Assembly: GCF_024586455.1 (NCBI RefSeq)
Contig: NC_065921.1
Location: forward strand, 26,664,635-26,728,634
DNA length: 64,000 bases
Direction: 5' to 3'
Source: Bactrocera neohumeralis
Lineage: Eukaryota > Arthropoda > Insecta > Diptera > Tephritidae
Every line of letters starts with the position of its first letter. Within the stretch, counting starts at the first letter, position 1. The notes beneath the pieces are model-generated. The model was not told the origin of the DNA. It ran no database searches and saw nothing but the letters and a program-made list of their open reading frames with translations. Shown here one piece after another: positions 44,717-55,520 of this stretch. Made by a program: the position numbers and the translations under genes.

Positions 44717-44775
44717 CTTTGCTTGAGCTAACAACTCATTCACATTGTTTGAGAATTTGAGTAGCTTTAATAGAT

Positions 44776-44783
44776 CTTTTATA
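44776..44783 (-). promoter_or_regulatory. TATA box of microprotein ORF 4
   Basis: TATAAAAG read on the minus strand. The transcription start is expected near 44750-44758, where TCAAATT and TCAAAC occur, leaving a short leader to the ATG at 44716. Confidence 0.55.
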
Positions 44784-44944
44784 CAATTTGAAGAATGTAT
44801 ACATCATATTTGCTGAGTGATAAGAAATTCAATGATTTTATGAGAAAATAAATTATATCTGAGCTATACCACAATGTTCAATTTCATCCGGAATAATTTG
44901 CTATTTTCGTGCTTTGAACAACAGAAATTTCTTTCAACACCATC
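44784..44944. other. Upstream region of microprotein ORF 4
   Basis: AT-rich, unique; presumed promoter-proximal DNA. Confidence 0.3.
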
Positions 44945-45060
44945 TCTTAGGTTAGGTTAGATGACTGATCTTTCGCCGTGAAGTGACGTGAGATTACACC
45001 GTCCTTATGGTTTCTCATGAGTTATTTTAGAGATGACAGTATTACCACATAATATTTTTG
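44945..45060 (-). mobile_element. Non-LTR retrotransposon 3' tail, minus strand
   Basis: CTTAGGTTAGGTTAGATGAC is the reverse of a TAACCTAACC tail, preceded on the minus strand by GATCAGTCATCT. This matches GATCAGCCATCA of the 24.1-kb copy and GATCACCCATCT of the 43.9-kb copy. Confidence 0.6.
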
Positions 45061-45900
45061 TGGAAGTGACAACAGCTAGATGTCGATTGCAGATTGGAAT
45101 TAGAAAAATATTTGTCTTATGTATGTATCAGCTGACTTGGATACGTAAAAGAGTCAAATGGAAGCTGAGATTTATGACATTACACTTACAATATAAAATG
45201 GATAGGGACAACGTCCGATGTGTTTAACGGGAGTACCAATCGGCAGTGTAGAATGGCTACACTAACCACTTGTGTAGGGTTCGAGGCTCAACTAAAACCA
45301 CTGCCGTACTTTGGGTTCTGCACCTGGTTGCAATTCAACTGCACAATCAACTGACAAAGTGTCAGTTATTCCCACATTCGGATTTTAACCTTAACCACCA
45401 GGATACTCCCCGAGGGACCAGTAACCAAGTTGAAGTGAACTTCAAAGGCTTCTGCTCCCCATGGTACCAGAATTAAGTCTCCGGTCAGACCTACTAGCTG
45501 AAACTATTACCAGTTCAGCTTCCATACTGTTCTGTACTGGTGACCAGGTTTTGGACCTTATACGCACGTTACATCCAAGCAACAGTCACACAAGAAGCTA
45601 ACCCTAATACCCAGTTAAACGTCTTCGCCGCCTAAACAATTCACGCGCAAACAACCTAAATTGTTCGGCATTCCGACTAGTGGAGATGACACCGCTAAAT
45701 ACGTAAGTCTAAAGGTCCGTCAGTCTAAGTAATCCCCATACCACGCAGATCCCTACTGTCCGAATACATCGGGCATTCCTGAATAACTTGCACCCGATCC
45801 TCGATACGCGCCCATATTTATACCGCAACATTTTTGCGTCGAATATGATGCCTTGCTATATACCACAGTCATTCGAACATTCCCTATTATGAAAGTTATT
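45061..45900. other. Less AT-rich block of unknown origin
   Basis: Richer in C and ACC phrases than its surroundings (CTCCCCGAGGGACCAGTAAC, ACTGGTGACCAGG). Sharp composition change and position upstream of a minus-strand non-LTR tail suggest part of a retroelement 5' region, but no protein family was recognised. Confidence 0.3.
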
Positions 45901-45924
45901 GACGCTTTAATTGAAATTTGAGCA

Positions 45925-46315
45925 TTTTTATACCCTGAACAGAGTATATGAACTTTGTATATACATATAAGGTAAATGATCAGCGTGACGAGCTGAGTTG
46001 ATTTAGTCATCCAGTCCGTCTGTATATTTGCGAAGTAATCACTCAGTTTTTGAGATAGCGATCGAAAAAATTCCTTTTCTAACCAAAAAACAACACATTT
46101 GTCGGATCCGCCTATATCAGACAACTATGCCATAGAAACTGGCCGATCGCATTCAAGTCCTTGCATCTAAAAGTTTTTTATTTAACGAGGTTCTTCAGGA
46201 AATTTGACTTAGATTGTTACCAAAAGCACTGTACAATCCACATATATTGATCAGATCGTACTACTATAGCATATAACCTCTATATAAACTGAACTATCAA
46301 AATTAAAAGAAATAT
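45925..46315 (+). repeat. Dispersed repeat family A
   Basis: TTTTATACCCTGAACAGAGT, GATCAGCGTGACGAGCTGAG, ACTCAGTTTTTGAGATAGCG, CATTTGTCGGATCCGCC, then two modules. The 3' end is replaced at 46316 by another TTTTTATACCCT start. Confidence 0.75.
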
Positions 46316-46720
46316 ATTTTTATACCCTCTCATCGATATAAAAAATGCACCCATGAAGTTGTACACATAAGTTATATACATACATAAGTATATATATAAA
46401 GATATAAGTATTATAGCCTCGATGAAGCCGTAGTCAACTTTTTTTTTTTGGTTTTTTCTGTCATTGTTTAATGCTTCCAATGCCCAAAAAGGTTGATACT
46501 TCAAAGACTCTTAAGTTTAGAAAAATTTATTTTTATACTCTCACAACATGTTGTAACATAGCACAATAATCATTGTATAGTATAATAGTTTCGCTCATTA
46601 ACGGTAGTTCATATCAACCAACTAAGACTAAACGAGATATACATATATGGGGTTATAGAAATGTTCAGGACGACGAGACGAGTTGAAATACAGATGAGTG
46701 TGTGGATTAACCATTTAGTA
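46316..46720 (+). repeat. Dispersed repeat starts, including family B
   Basis: A TTTTTATACCCTCTCATCG start at 46318 and a family B start TTTTATACTCTCACAACATG at 46529, with AACTAAGACTAAACGAG and GACGAGACGAGTTGAAATAC. Short truncated pieces. Confidence 0.55.
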
Positions 46721-47140
46721 TTCTCTGGAACATGAATAAAAAGTAATGAAAAAATTTAACAACCGCCAAAAAACGCTCGAAATTTGGCCTTCCAGAACAC
46801 ACATCCCCTTAAACGAACGAAACGAACGATAATTTATTTTTGTAATTTCCCGAAATGAAAAGAAATGCACTGAATATGTGGTCCTAGAACACAGAGGACT
46901 ATTATGCATTTCCAACGCCCTTTATTGCTTTAGTTAGCAACGATTTCGTCTATCCAACGTGCACACAAGAGTATTCATGAATCGTTATTCAATACTGTAA
47001 CGAAAACACACAATTCAGTAAAAAGACACTAAAGAAGGAAACAATTAATTATTTCAACTCACAAATTCAACTTATTGCTTCAAAACTTTCAATATTTTGT
47101 TCAAAGTTTATATTACTTTTAATTTTGAATAATTTTTTGT
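46721..47140. other. Background, 3' flank of microprotein ORF 5
   Basis: AT-rich; no family recognised. Confidence 0.35.
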
Positions 47141-47218
47141 TTACTTTTCTTTAATTTTTGGCAATATAATATAGCCCACAAGCACGCCAAAGGTGAAGAT
47201 GCACAATCTCCCTTGCAT
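47141..47218 (-). CDS. Microprotein ORF 5, single membrane helix, GxxxGY family
   Basis: A 25-residue ORF with start context CCGCAAAATGC, identical to that of ORF 3. MQGR is followed by the helix LCIFTFGVLVGYIIL and the basic tail PKIKEK. Compared with ORF 3 the N-terminus is four residues shorter and the tail is different, but the core differs by only a few residues. Gly, Tyr and the Pro after the helix are kept. That pattern is expected of a duplicated gene under protein-level constraint. No clear TATA box was seen upstream. Unknown function; a membrane microprotein is inferred. Confidence 0.7.
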   Translation of the reverse strand: MQGRLCIFTFGVLVGYIILPKIKEK

Positions 47219-48009
47219 TTTGCGGAGGCAAACGCCACTGAGAATTTCAGCCGTCAATTTTCTTTCTGTTTTGAGTTGAAAAGTTCAGGCCATCCGTGAC
47301 TGAATTATGTAACTTCAATCCAAAAATAACAATTTGTCAAAACTCGTAATGTCAAAATCAGCCTTTTTGTTTTCTCTTTATGATTCAAGAATAAATGTTT
47401 GAAGTACTTCAACCATGACTCAACTGTAAACAGGTTGTGTCGACATGAAGCGTGTTTCCTTTCCCAAAGAAATATTTGTATCCATTAATGACAAAATCAA
47501 TAGTTTTTATTTTTCTCATGAAATTTCTGTTCATATTTGAATGACTTTGAGTGATTTACATTCCATTGCAATTCAGTTATCACTCAAAAAACTAATTTTC
47601 ATTGGTTGAAAATTTTCTTTTTGAATCATAAAAACAAATCAATAAAATATTGACATTATGAATCCAATTGCTTTTGACAAATTGTTGTTTGGGGTTTTCA
47701 ATACAACCTTATATAATTGTAATCAATAATGATTTCAACCAAGAAAATGCATTTTTTGAGTGATAACTGAATGCGAATAAATTTATTTTATATTCTCGCA
47801 GGATTCAAAAAAAGGGAAATACGTTCAGGTGTTGGCAACATTCGTTATTCAACCAAAGTGTGAAATCAATACAAACTTATTAGGTGCCATAATAACTTAT
47901 GCCATAGCTTACTCACTTAGTCTCATTACTAAATTTTGCTTCATAACCGAGATATTGTTATAAGAAAATCAGTCCAGTTCAGACCATAAAACCAAAGATA
48001 ATAAATTTA
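47219..48009. other. Upstream region of microprotein ORF 5 and background
   Basis: AT-rich unique DNA. ACTCAAAAAA and TTTTGAGTGATAACTGA phrases at 47580 and 47757 are inverted copies of one another around a 150-base loop. No gene recognised. Confidence 0.35.
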
Positions 48010-48790
48010 TTAGTTAAGATTAGATTAGCGAAATACTTTTCATAAGCACTTTGTGGGATGACCTTCGCCTTCTTTAGCGAATTTTGTTTTATCTCTTTGA
48101 TCGACTAAAAAAGGGTTTCTATGGAGCATCAATTTCAGTTTGGGGAACAAGAAAAAGTCACACGGAAACAAATCTGTTGAATACGGTGGTTGATCGATTG
48201 TATTCATTGCGTTTTTGGCTTTAAATTCGGTCACAATCGTGAGTCAATGCCATGTTGCATTATCATCGTGCAAAATCCATGAATTGTTCTACCACAAGTC
48301 CGTCCATTTTCGACGGCTGTTCTCACGCTAATGCCAAAAATACGGCCAAATGGAACCCCCAATTGACCATTTGTCTGTCCGATACAAATTCATGATGCAC
48401 AAAACCACGAATAACGAAAACAAAGGAATCAGCATCACCTTGATTTTTGAGCAGCTTTGGGGTGGTTTTTTGGTTTCGGCTCGTTTTGTTCCCTATTCTG
48501 CTGATTGTTGACCTGTTTGCATGTCAAACTCATAAACCCATGTCTCAGCGGCAGTTTTAATGCTCTTCATTAATGTAGGATCGGAATTTGCACGATCAAG
48601 CATGTACAAGGAGACCAGTTTTTGAAAAAAAATTCAGCTTTATTGGTACTAGTCGAGCACGAAAGGCGAATTTAATTAAAATTTCCGAATGCTTGTCACA
48701 AAGTTGCGATTTTAAACATTCACCTAAGTTTTCTAAGATCTCTTACATATTGACTGAAATAAACGGTATGGAGACAAACAGAAGTTAGGA
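48010..48790 (-). pseudogene. mariner transposase relic
   Basis: The minus strand has SIKTAAETWVYEFDMQTGQQ (first-aspartate block with GDETW changed to AAETW), KIKVMLIPLF, NNSWILHDDNATWH (second aspartate) and PPYSTDLFPCDFFLFPKLKL (third aspartate). The C-terminus stops early at 48040. N-terminal part unclear. The same family as 36.3 and 51.3 kb. Confidence 0.8.
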
Positions 48791-49429
48791 ATCCTTGGAT
48801 TGGGTATATTTTTGCTAGGGGTAGAATTCACACGGTTTTGTTCATTTTACGCATAAGGACACATTGTTATTAAATGGAGAGGATATCACATTTATTTAAG
48901 AAATCAATAATACAAGTGCATCTCACGCATTAAATTAGTATTCTGAAAGGTTATACATATTGTATGTACATATATAGTATATATAGACAAGAGTTATGCA
49001 TGCTGTTCTTGTTAACTCTGTGGGGCTAAAAATAATAAAAAGAACAGGCTTCGTGTGCACACAGACACATTAATCAAATATAATATACTTTGACCAAAGC
49101 TTTGCTTCCTGCCGAGACCTCAACCGTTGGCCATTATATGTTCAAATAAATAACATTGTGATTAAGGCTGTCAAATAAACACGCATTGAATTGAAATGTG
49201 TATATTATATAAGTATGTATATATGGGAGTATGTTTATGTGTAGTAAATTTGTATGTTTATTGCCGCAATTAAGCCGACTTTCGGGGTTTATATCGGAGG
49301 AAATCATGCAACAAGGAAATTATCATTAATCAACACTCATGGTGTTATGTTGAATGCTTGCGACGCAGGTGTGTTCGAGGTTCGCTACTTTTTCAAATCA
49401 CAAAAACTACAAATTTTATGGTGAGTGTT
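48791..49429. other. Background DNA
   Basis: AT-rich, TATATA-type tract near 48955-48985 and 49200-49225. Nothing recognised. Confidence 0.4.
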
Positions 49430-49945
49430 TATTATCATTCCAAATAACATTCTTTGGAATTTATTTTTTGAAGATTATCTCACTCAAACATTCGCCACGT
49501 CTACGTCTCAGATGGTCCATCCGTTGAGTTTTATTTTCATTGATTAGTTAGAGTATTTTGACTGGTAACTGGCGAATGACCCGCGTGATGTTTTGCTCCA
49601 GATCGAAGCGATATTAATCAATTAGACTTTTGAATTTACATATCATCAAAGGAAAAGCTTAACGTTGTGACATAATACGAGCTTGGTGCCCATCGACCAG
49701 CCCAAAACGTGAAATTATCTGCTCACCGAAGTATTTTCTCAATAAATCCATGGATTGATGGTTATGGATGATGGTGTTGCGAATAGTATGCTCTGTATGC
49801 CGAATATGTTGACCATAAGTCACTAAGTCACGCGCCAAACACTTTCTTTACAGAACGTGAACTTTTGTATTAAAGTTGAACAATTTGTGAACGTTGTTCA
49901 GGCGCAAGAAGAATTTTTGCAACATATTCTGTTTGACATACTATA
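49430..49945 (-). mobile_element. IS630-like element, internally deleted
   Basis: The minus strand carries the extreme N-terminus (APEQRSQIVQL, then YKSSRSVKKVFGA at 49830-49930) and the C-terminus (remains of WPPRSCD, LRSGAKHHAGHSPVTSQNTL, equivalent to ALEQNITRVIRQLPVKML). The catalytic middle is missing. About half a kilobase remains of roughly 1.1-1.2 kb. Confidence 0.65.
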
Positions 49946-50085
49946 TGTCACTCTTTACATACCATGGTATGTGTTAGGTATTTGTGACGATATTGACTCT
50001 ACCTCCACTTTAGAAATTTCCACCACTGAAATCATTATAACTGAACAGTGAACTGCATGTAATAAAATCTACGATCTTTGCCATT

Positions 50086-50202
50086 TTATAAAGAATAATT
50101 CAATGTGTTAATTTTCTCATATATTATTTCACCTTTGCGGCGGAAGTAGCCGGAAATTAAGAGCATACCAAAGCCATTTATATAAAATTCGAAGTGATAC
50201 AT
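50086..50202 (-). CDS. Possible sixth microprotein ORF
   Basis: A 38-residue ORF, start context AGAGAAATG. The first 20 residues (YHFEFYINGFGMLLISGYF) have an FG...SGYF core followed by RRKGE, like ORF 4 (FGLGFICGYF), but it has two extra residues between the glycines and more polar positions. The tail is longer (IIYEKINTLNYSL). It is on the same strand as the family. It could be a diverged member or chance; an overlapping 61-codon frame exists in another register. Confidence 0.3.
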   Translation of the reverse strand: MYHFEFYINGFGMLLISGYFRRKGEIIYEKINTLNYSL

Positions 50203-50729
50203 TTCTCTTCTTCAAGGCGAAAAAGCCTTTGCCTTCTAATGGCCGGCAGTGAGAGCACGTCAGGGCTTTACAGAAGCCTTTAAGGCAACTAAGCAGCTCG
50301 TTACAAAAACTCATATATGTGTGTATGCCAGTTTACGTAGTGATTAATTAGCACAAATTATAATAATATAACGAAAAAAATACCTTAATATTTGCACACT
50401 TCAATACTGTAATGGAAATGGCCTAAAGGGTGCTGAAAGGAAATGAAAAACCCTTTTCAAGTTTAAATTGTTCTCGATTTTATCTCATGATGCATAATGT
50501 TTTCATTTCATCAATGTCATTAGATTAATAATTGTATGTGCGTTAGGGAGAGTTTTCAATTTGAAATAAATATTTAATTATTTCTCGGTCTTAACATCTT
50601 TAATAGTAGTATCAGATTAAAGATATGACATGTGTGAGATTTTAAAAACTTATTTAAGTTGTTTTGCAGAAATTAGAAAATGTATTATTGTGATAATTTA
50701 TCTAGGCGCCTTGAGCCGATATAATATTG
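50203..50729. other. Background DNA
   Basis: AT-rich; nothing recognised. Confidence 0.4.
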
Positions 50730-51235
50730 TAGTAGCACCAGGCTGCCATTCGAACTGACCGAACAAACTTTAGTTCTTGTATGGAAAACTTTTTGATTTG
50801 ACCAAAAATTTTATAGAAATTTGGCATGGATCATTCCCTAAGTGAACGCTATAATCTTCAAATTAACTGCCTGGGTCGGAAAACTATTGCATATAGCTGT
50901 CATACAAACTGATCAATCAAAATTAGGTCTTTTATGGGAACCTTTTTCATTTGACGAGAGATCTTCATGAAATTTAGCATGAATCATTCCAGAAGGAAAC
51001 GCTATAAGCTCCAAACAAAATGTTCGAATCGAAACACTATGACATATAGTTGTCATAGAAATTGAACCGTTGTAGTAAAGTGCTTGTATGAAAAACTTTG
51101 TCGAAGTCTCTCAGCGAAATTTGACGGAGGCAATTATTACATAAGCCAGCGCTATAATTGGTAATGAAAATGTTGAGATCGAACAACGATAGCATATAGC
51201 TGTCATAAAACTTTTTTAATCAACAATGTATTTTT
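50730..51235 (+). repeat. Dispersed repeat family A modules
   Basis: Three to four internal modules (CTGCCATTCGAACTGACCG near 50742; GCATATAGCTGTCATACAAA near 50889; ACATATAGTTGTCATAG near 51042; GCATATAGCTGTCATAAA near 51192) with TTGACGAGAGATCTTCATG. The 5' palindrome is not recognisable. Confidence 0.7.
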
Positions 51236-51289
51236 TCGATTTTTTTCACAGACACTATATCGCTACAATCTACATGGGCAAAAAATAGT

Positions 51290-52270
51290 AAGACTATTCA
51301 ATTTAAATTTCGGAATGACTGTCAGTGACATCTATGCCAAATGTCACATCAAAATAATCATTCATGTTCATTATACGCTTGTCTTTCTGAAACACATATA
51401 GTGCATTCGGCGATTTTTACGATAAGTGAAATTATTCAAGAAAAAAATGCCATTAAATATTCTGTGAGTAATCAAATTTCTGGTAACGAAACGTTCAAAA
51501 TATTGGATAAGGTCTTCGGTGATAATTGTTTGTCGTGAACAACTGTGTCGAGCACGCGTTGACGACGAATCATGTTCAGGTCCATCAACTCATGATCAAT
51601 ACGTCAATAAAATAAAGAAGTGAGTGCTTGAGAATCGATTGGAATATCGGAGGAATCAATTAAAATCATTTTGAAAGATCATTCAAAACAGCGTCGTGTT
51701 AATGTCCGTGAAACAATGCTTTCCGACTCCCAGGATGTCATGAAATGTATTATTACTGCCGATGGGACTTGGATCTATGCTTACTACCCGTAAACAGACG
51801 ATCAATCGGCCGAATATCGTGGTAGAAGTGGGTCGAAGTCGTAAAAATCACTTCAAAGCAGGTCAAAAATTAATGCGATGTTGACAATTTTCTTCGATTA
51901 TCGAGGTGTCGCTCACTCCGAATTCCGTTTGACCGGCCAAACTGTCAACAAGGTTTACTATTTGAGTATTATGCGTCGTTTGCGCGAAGCTATTCGTAGA
52001 AAGAGACCGGTATTATGGGTCGACAACTTTTTTTTGAACTTAAGGCACCGTCGCATACTGCATTGATTCTTCGTGAGTTTTTCGCCAAACCACCGTTTTC
52101 ACCAGATTCAGCTCCGTGTGACTGCTGGCTATTCAGCAACCTCAAACTGCTGCTGCGGGGAAACCGTTTTGAGTCAGCTGAAGACATTACACCTGAATCG
52201 CTACGCACAAGTGTATTGGGGCCATGGGGGATTATTTGGACGCCATCTATAATATATATTTCTGATGGAA
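51290..52270 (+). pseudogene. mariner transposase relic
   Basis: N-terminal part with NETFKILDKVFGDNCLS (51485-51535), GISEESIKIIL, RVNVRETML, then ITADGTW where GDETW is expected, KINAMLTIFFDYRGVAHSEF, QTVNKVYYLSIMRRLREAI, APSHTALILREFFAK (second-aspartate block, partly lost), PFSPDSAPCDCWLFSNLK and GNRFESAEDITPESL. About seven stops or shifts. The C-terminal WHKCI...GDYFE is deleted to a short LGPWGIIW remnant. Confidence 0.85.
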
Positions 52271-52511
52271 GTAATTTCAGTGATTTTTATGATATCCAAA
52301 TTTGTACTAAGCCGAATGTTAAAGTGGTTTTTGAGATATATATTGGAGTCTTTTCATAAGAATAGGTTGGAATTTTTTCTGTCATGAGCTGTCATGAGCT
52401 GAAAGGTTAGTATATTTGTTTCTAATATGGAACTAAATTAGTTCAATAATATTTAGATCTGCGTTATCTGGGAAGGTTAGATATATAGTATGTATGTATA
52501 TTTTTCTTTTT
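52271..52511. other. Background DNA
   Basis: Contains a tandem GTCATGAGCTGTCATGAGCTG at 52380-52400. No gene. Confidence 0.4.
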
Positions 52512-53058
52512 TGGCTGGTATAAATTTGCATGCTAAATTCATTGCTTTGTTCATTACTAAGGCTTTACTAATTCAAAAAAAAAATTATAATAACAATTCC
52601 ATGGTGTATGTATATATCGTTTTTTTTTGAGCAAGGTTTTCCTCTTTTCAGGGTGTCAAAGAGAAAGATGCTCAGTATGCTTTGACATTTCATCATGAAT
52701 AGACTTTATTGGACATTAAACCAACCACACGAATGCGTACAGTGCGTACAGAAGAGAATATTGCGTCTGTTATCTGGGATAAATTGATTGTGAACTAGAT
52801 ATGAACCCAAGCAATATGGCGCTACATTTCGCGATTCTATGGCCATTTTGAGGGACTTCGGAGAACAATATTCCAAGATATGGACCCGTATTGGCCACCA
52901 AGATCATGCGATTTAACGCCTTTTTTTTTTGTGGGGCTTTTTTAAGCCAGCAACTGGTATAAATTTGGCCGATGCTAAATTCATTGGACTTTCCGAATCA
53001 TTAAGACGCAAGGCTTTTACTTCAATTCAAAAAAAATTATAATAACAATTCCATTTTG
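52512..53058 (+). repeat. Direct repeats of about 90-105 bases flanking an IS630-like relic
   Basis: GGCTGGTATAAATTTGCATG...ATAATAACAATTCCAT at 52512-52604 is repeated, with small indels, as AACTGGTATAAATTTGGCCG...ATAATAACAATTCCAT at 52953-53056. Between them at 52615-52925 is a shortened IS630-like transposase relic (RTVRTEENIASV; GATFRDSMAILRDFGEQYSK equivalent to GATCHTA...LLRE.FG). Confidence 0.7.
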
Positions 53059-54480
53059 AAATTTCTAGACAAGTCTACAAGCTCATTATCGTATGATATA
53101 TATATGTATATACTTTTTTTCAAATACATCACAGTGACATATTTTCACTTTCATCCATAATTTTCACTTTTAGAATTTCAACAAAAAAGAAGTGAAAAAA
53201 ACTCTTGACCCTTTTTGTTCCCCATTAAACACCTCATCAAAAAATTTAGCGCAAGTAACTTTGAAGTGCCACTGGCAAACTTTCTTCACTCATTCGTGCA
53301 TTTAGGTTCGCATGTAAGCAAGTATGTGTGCACTTTCATAAGTAATTCTTCACTCGCTTCATTTTTGCTTTCACATTCCATCACCTTTTAAAAATTTCTG
53401 CGCTTAAACCTTCTTTCCGGCGCACATTTTTCACAGCTATTCACTGCTGCCGAGGCACTCGAGCATTTAAATGCGCTGCTGCGACTATAAATTATGCCAG
53501 TCCTTACGAGTCGTTGTGAACTCACTCACATAGCCACAGCAACCCGTGTATGTGTCTGTGTGCCGCAGTCTTCATACTTATTAGCAAAGTTGCAATGCAA
53601 AGTTTGGTTGCTGGCATTTCTGAGCAATTTACACATTCTCATACACTCGCTCACACACACACACACACACACAAATGCATATAAAGGCGTCGTGGAAATA
53701 TATTTCGCAAGTATTTAGCAAATCTACTTTAATTCCGACAAATATTTATATGGCAGACTTGAAGATGTTTCAATACCTCGACAAATAACCGCTTCACATT
53801 TTGACTCACGCACACATACATCACATGTACACACATTGTATAGATACGTTCGCACGTCCACATGTATACAACTCTAGCTGCCAAGTGCTGGCCTACCCCT
53901 GAGTTTGCTCATAAGTCATATTCATAAAATTTTTGCTCCATTAAGCTGAGCCCGCGGTTCGCTTCGATGATTTGCACATTTCACACATCCGAAGACGTAG
54001 ACGTTTTCACACTTAAACGAGTGCCAGCATTTCTAAGTAGTAGTATATGTATATGTAGACACGAAAGATCACGAATAGGGGCAATAAAATTTAAAGTAAG
54101 CAGTGAGACAGAATAGGACTTATTTGTATCCAAACAGGAACAATACGTCCGTGAGGATACTACCTAAAAAGATTGTGTTTCTGTCAGAGCAACTCTAGTT
54201 CCTCGAAGATCTCTGCATTAATAAGTAAAAGGAGATAGAAAGACTAGAAAGTTCTCTGAACATGGTTTACTTAGGAGTGGCCAGAAACGATTCCTTTAGA
54301 TATAGCTCAAGCAGCTCACAACTTCCGGTCTTAAACTAAGTATCCTCTGTGTAGCCAAAAAACATCCGTTTGAAGGCGAAATATTCCATCCAATGGGTTT
54401 GGAACCCGCCACGTAAAAAACACCACAAGACGAAAATAGCCTCGGACGAAAGAACCCCCTTTTGATGCCGACCCCTGCAA
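53059..54480. other. Background DNA with a CA microsatellite
   Basis: (CA)n at 53653-53674. 53220-54050 is transposon-free with many CAC/CTC phrases. No gene recognised. Confidence 0.4.
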
Positions 54481-54489
54481 ATATGTTAA

Positions 54490-55060
54490 GTATTATGATT
54501 TAAGGGCATGGACCTGGAAAGTTAGGTCCCTGAATTGGGAAGGTGCCACTGTGTAGCTATTTGATGTCGTCGTTGGAGTGAAGGCTGACATCACTGCTGC
54601 CCAAGAAATGCGATGGACGGGACAAGGACTGAGGCGAGTAGGCCTTGTGTGTGGGATTCGTGATGAAAGAGAGACTCCGTCATTCACTGCTCGAAGAACG
54701 TCTAGCCACAATCCGCATCAAAGCAAAGTTTTTCAATATATCGCTGGTTTGCGCTCACGCCCCGATGGAAGAGAAGGACGATTTAACCACAGATGCCTTC
54801 TAAGAGCGCTTGGAGCGCACCTATGAGAGCTGTACGATATAAAAATCGTTCTTGGCGATTTAACGCCAGGGTGGGCAAAGAAGGTATCTTTGGCACTACG
54901 GTCGGTAAATTCAGCCACCACGATGAAACATCCATTAATGGGTTGAGGCTGATCGACTTCGCTGGGGCCCGAGATATGGTTATCTGTAGTACTTAGATTC
55001 CATCATAAGAAAATTCATCAAGCTACCTGGCTGTCTCCGGATCGAAAAACCACCAACCAG
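54490..55060 (+). mobile_element. RTE/BovB-like element, endonuclease part
   Basis: Reading across shifts: TWKVRSLNWEGA, VKADITAAQEMRWTGQGL, the HAPME-like segment, DIKIVLGDLTP (GDFNA block), GKFSHHDETSINGLRLIDFA (the NDNGxRLIDFA block) and HQATWLSPDRKTTNQI. These are the successive motifs of the apurinic-type endonuclease at the N-terminus of RTE elements. It stops at ACCAACCAGAT (55060), where the next residues should be DHV, and a hexanucleotide satellite begins. Confidence 0.85.
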
Positions 55061-55104
55061 ATCTTCGTCTCGCTTTTTATCGTAGTTTTGGTTCTTATCT
55101 TAGT

Positions 55105-55260
55105 CTTGGTCTTGGTCTTGGTCTTGGTCTTGGTCTTGGTCTTGGTCTTGGTCTTGGTCTTGGTCTTGGTCTTGGTCTTGGTCTTGGTCTTGGTCTTGGT
55201 CTTGGTCTTGGTCTTGGTCTTGGTCTTGGTCTTGGTCTTGGTCTTGGTCTAGGTCTTGGT
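55105..55260 (+). repeat. (CTTGGT)26 hexanucleotide satellite
   Basis: Twenty-six head-to-tail CTTGGT units, 25 exact and one CTAGGT at 55249-55254. Degenerate related units extend from about 55085 and out to about 55520 (TCTTGGTTTTTATCTCGG, GTCTTGGTATTGAT). The minus-strand Arg-Pro frame is a by-product. Confidence 0.95.
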
Positions 55261-55520
55261 CTTAATCTCGATCTTGATCTCATTTCTTATCTTGGCCTTG
55301 GTTTTTATCTCGGTCTTGGTATTGATATTGGTTATTATCTTGGTCTTAATCCTGGTCTTGGTTTTTGTTCCGATCTTGGTCTGGTCTCAAACATGATGCT
55401 AGGTTTGAGTTTGATTTTGGTCTTTGTTCCTAGTTTTTTCCTCGAAGTTGGTCTTTCTGGTCGTGTCAAAGGCTGGTTCATGAATTAAATTTTGATCTTG
55501 GGCTTGGTCTTAGTAATAAT

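Noticed and set aside
44947..44961. TTAGGTTAGGTTAG as telomeric (TTAGG)n
   Set aside because: It is the reverse complement of the TAACCTAACC 3' tail of a non-LTR element; upstream phrases match the other tails. The similar GTTAGGTTAG near 38127 is read the same way.
55095..55283. Arg-Pro repeat protein on the minus strand
   Set aside because: Direct translation of the CTTGGT satellite.
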